Assembly: GCA_965277445.1 (NCBI GenBank)
Contig: CBDICY010000050.1
Coordinates: 682,001-746,000 of the forward strand
Length of the DNA: 64,000 bases
Source of the DNA: JAFMDF01 sp965277445
GTDB lineage: Bacteria > Bacteroidota > Bacteroidia > Chitinophagales > Saprospiraceae
Direction of reading: 5' to 3'
A program made the position numbers and the translations under genes. The first letter of the stretch is position 1, and each line of letters begins with the position of its first letter. This document shows, piece after piece, positions 61,960 through 64,000 of the stretch. Below the pieces are notes generated by a model. The model did no database searches. It was not told where the DNA came from and saw nothing but the letters and a program-made list of their open reading frames with translations.

Positions 61960-62439
61960 TTACGTTAAATGAATTTGTCCATGCTTTTTAAAATAGGCTA
62001 AGCTTTCAAAGGTATGCAGTTCATTTTCTGGCAATTGGTTTATCATTATTTTGTCTACAAACTGCGCCGATAAGACTTCTTCTTCATCCAATACCGCAAT
62101 TTCGCCACTAAATTGATTGCTATAAAATTCTATATTAAAATATTGAACGACATCTTGATTAGGATATTGAACGGTTTCTCTATTAGGATTAGAACCAATA
62201 CCAATTACTTGCAAGTCTAAAATATCCAACCCAGTTTCTTCTTTGACTTCTCGAATGATACATTCCCGAATCGTCTCCTTTTCTTCTACCCCCCCTGCTG
62301 GAAGCCCCCATTTGCCATTATCTCTTCGTCGAATCATCAAAATTTGTCCCTGCTCATTTTCTACAATAATTCTTGCGCCCGGGTGAATAAATTTTCGGTG
62401 TCCAATTAGTTTTCTTAGGTTTTTAATATAGTTGTGCAT
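61960..62439 (-). CDS. NUDIX hydrolase
   Basis: The Nudix box spans G49 to L71: GGVEEKETIREC then IIREVKEETGL, with all catalytic Glu/Arg positions kept. The 159-residue protein starts MHNYIKNLRKLIGHRKFIHP and has the usual IRRRDNGKWGLPAGG. The substrate class (nucleotide sugars, oxidised nucleotides or other NDP-X) cannot be read. Its ATG lies 10 bases after the kinase stop, so it is co-transcribed with a LytS/LytTR pair. Confidence 0.93.
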   Translation of the reverse strand: MHNYIKNLRKLIGHRKFIHPGARIIVENEQGQILMIRRRDNGKWGLPAGGVEEKETIRECIIREVKEETGLDILDLQVIGIGSNPNRETVQYPNQDVVQYFNIEFYSNQFSGEIAVLDEEEVLSAQFVDKIMINQLPENELHTFESLAYFKKHGQIHLT

Positions 62440-62448
62440 CGCATCATT

Positions 62449-63969
62449 TTAAACGGTAAAATCATGTATACGCAAAGTCGTTTTAAAATGATTAGCGGTT
62501 TCCATAACATTTATTTCATGTTGCTGCGGAAATCGCAATGCCATCCGTCGCTTTAAATTTTGCAAACCAATACCCGCAGGTGCGTTATTTTTTTCCTCCA
62601 TTGAATTCTCACAAGTAAATACCAATTGTTGACCATCACTTTTTAAAGAAAGATGCAAAAAACAATCTTTCTCGGCAGGTTCAATACCATGTTTAAAAGC
62701 GTTTTCTACAAAGGTGATAAATAGTAAAGGAGGGATGGCTAGCTCTTCATTTTCTATCTGTTTATCAAATCTAAAATCTAATTTTTTGTGCAAACGAATT
62801 TGCTGTAATTGAATGTAGTCTTCAATGTATTTTATTTCTTCTTTTAATAAGACCGTTTCTTCTTTTCCTTTATAAATGACATAACGCATCAACTCCGATA
62901 ATTGCATAATCACCTCGGGCGTTTGTTTATCCTTGACAATGCTCAAAGCATAGAGATTATTTAAGGTATTAAAAAAGAAGTGTGGATTGATTTGTTGTTT
63001 TAGTAAATTGAGTTCGGTAGCGGATTTTTCTTTTTCTAAATTGGCAATTTGACTGTTTTGCTCAAACCATTGCATAGCGACTATTACGGGTAAACTCATC
63101 AATATAATAAAAGCAGGAAAAAGACCTCTGTCTTTAGCAAAAGGATGTAAATCCGTATAAGCAGCTGCTGGTATTTCGTGTACAATTGGCAGTAATCGAA
63201 TCAATTGGGTTAAAATGGGATAGCCTATTAAAATGGTTAAGACCATCATGAATCCATAATACACCATCCCTTTTTTACTTAAAATTTGAGGAATTAAATA
63301 ATGTTTATTGATGTAATAAAAACCGTAATAGCCCATAAGTGCTAAAAAACATTGTCCACTATAATAAAGCCAACGAGGAATACTTCTAAAAAAGCCAGAT
63401 AGTTCTACAGGATGAAGTCTTTCTATCATTTCTACATTAGCAGCTAATCCAAAAGCACAACTAAAAAAAATAACCAAAATAAATAATAACTCGTCTAACC
63501 CTAATCGTTGTGACCATTTTTTACGATTAAACCATTGTCGTAAACTCCCATTAAATTGAATCCCAATTTCTGTAGCCAAAACACTCAGCCAAATCGTATA
63601 CCCAAAAGACACCTTAAAAGCAGCTTTGTCTTCGGTTCCGTACATATAATTATCTACAGGAAACAGTCCCTCAAAATAATTATTCCTAAAGACACTAAGC
63701 AACATAGGATGCAGGATAAAACAATACATCCAAAGTAGACTATTCAACCAATTAGGTAGTTTTTCGCTTAACTGTTTTCTAAAAAAAGCATATAATACTA
63801 CAGGGAAGTAAAGACCAGCAATTGCTGAAAAATAATAAATATAATTCCCCCAAGTTTCCTTAACCATTGATACATGCAGTAAGTGGCTAAAAAAAAGAAA
63901 CAGCGTCAGGTATATCCAAACCGTATGGTTTACAAAAAAGGAAGTTATATTTTTTAAATACCAATTCAT
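62449..63969 (-). CDS. LytS-like sensor histidine kinase
   Basis: The first 300 residues hold about eight membrane helices, followed by a short coiled-coil (NSQIANLEKEKSATELNLL). The kinase core has the His_kinase motif QQINPHFFFNTLNNLYALS (H near 330) and the HATPase box FVENAFKHGIEP (near 423), with PAGIGLQNLKRRM at the end. This is the LytS/YehU type that pairs with LytTR regulators such as the one at 61080. The ATG at 63969 is 31 bases from the window end; its promoter is cut off. Confidence 0.93.
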   Translation of the reverse strand: MNWYLKNITSFFVNHTVWIYLTLFLFFSHLLHVSMVKETWGNYIYYFSAIAGLYFPVVLYAFFRKQLSEKLPNWLNSLLWMYCFILHPMLLSVFRNNYFEGLFPVDNYMYGTEDKAAFKVSFGYTIWLSVLATEIGIQFNGSLRQWFNRKKWSQRLGLDELLFILVIFFSCAFGLAANVEMIERLHPVELSGFFRSIPRWLYYSGQCFLALMGYYGFYYINKHYLIPQILSKKGMVYYGFMMVLTILIGYPILTQLIRLLPIVHEIPAAAYTDLHPFAKDRGLFPAFIILMSLPVIVAMQWFEQNSQIANLEKEKSATELNLLKQQINPHFFFNTLNNLYALSIVKDKQTPEVIMQLSELMRYVIYKGKEETVLLKEEIKYIEDYIQLQQIRLHKKLDFRFDKQIENEELAIPPLLFITFVENAFKHGIEPAEKDCFLHLSLKSDGQQLVFTCENSMEEKNNAPAGIGLQNLKRRMALRFPQQHEINVMETANHFKTTLRIHDFTV

Positions 63970-64000
63970 TTTAAGTTTATTTTTAAATTCAATCGCAAAT

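Noticed and set aside
1..64000. tRNA or rRNA genes
   Set aside because: No tRNA-like TTCGA arm with CCA end or rRNA sequence was recognised on either strand.

Overview
The window is AT-rich bacterial chromosome. Several secreted proteins end in type IX secretion (T9SS) sorting domains, including a gliding-associated CHU_C type. Putative -7 elements follow the Bacteroidota pattern TAnnTTTG, and there are LytS/LytTR pairs, MacB/FtsX-type permeases and M12-type metalloproteases. Together these point to Bacteroidota, most likely a Saprospiraceae-like member; the family-level call is inference. I see no rRNA, tRNA or CRISPR array.

Layout. 1-3 kb: edge of a membrane protein gene, then an ECF sigma / anti-sigma / DUF4097-like operon. 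3.7-5.9 kb: ABC ATPase plus an FtsX permease with a His-rich loop. 5.9-7.3 kb: 1.4 kb without a convincing gene but with a promoter-like site, strong stems and a terminator. 7.3-14.1 kb: a ClpB-like AAA+ protein with a release-factor-like tail, an alpha-solenoid protein, a possible small RNA, a DUF1905/YdeI protein and a secreted protein. 14.3-21.8 kb: a TetR gene followed by a LolA-like protein, three LolC/E-like permeases, a LolD-like ATPase and a beta-barrel, which looks like one envelope lipid or lipoprotein transport operon. 21.9-24.3 kb: metalloprotease with two small lipoproteins. 24.6-27.9 kb: OmpA-like lipoprotein, DUF1186/SEC-C, DUF4406 and Crp/Fnr genes. 27.9-29.1 kb: accessory-looking patch with a contractile-tail tube-like gene, a broken remnant and foldbacks. 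29.2-33.1 kb: ClpB and a Gly-rich protein. 33.4-46.3 kb: CHU_C protein, GrpB, serine hydrolase, large permease, LytTR regulator, sulfatase, RluA and a LysM glycosidase-like protein. 46.4-51.8 kb: MacA/MacB-type export operon. 52.2-60.3 kb: a large secreted metalloprotease and two pectate-lyase-fold proteins. 60.4-64 kb: histidine phosphatase and a LytS / NUDIX / LytTR operon.

The most unusual feature is spread through the gaps. Around twenty intergenic spaces contain tandem words of about 7-8 bp, usually arranged as a left arm, a spacer and a right arm of reverse-complement words, so each can fold into a long hairpin. Nearly every locus has its own word, yet the architecture recurs, and two loci 14 kb apart share a 12-base core. 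All gaps inside the TetR-to-barrel operon hold one, and single arms have entered or extended reading frames. Separate contingency-like signals are a (TATTC)4 repeat in a protease signal-peptide region and a G9 tract directly before the signal peptide of the beta-barrel protein.
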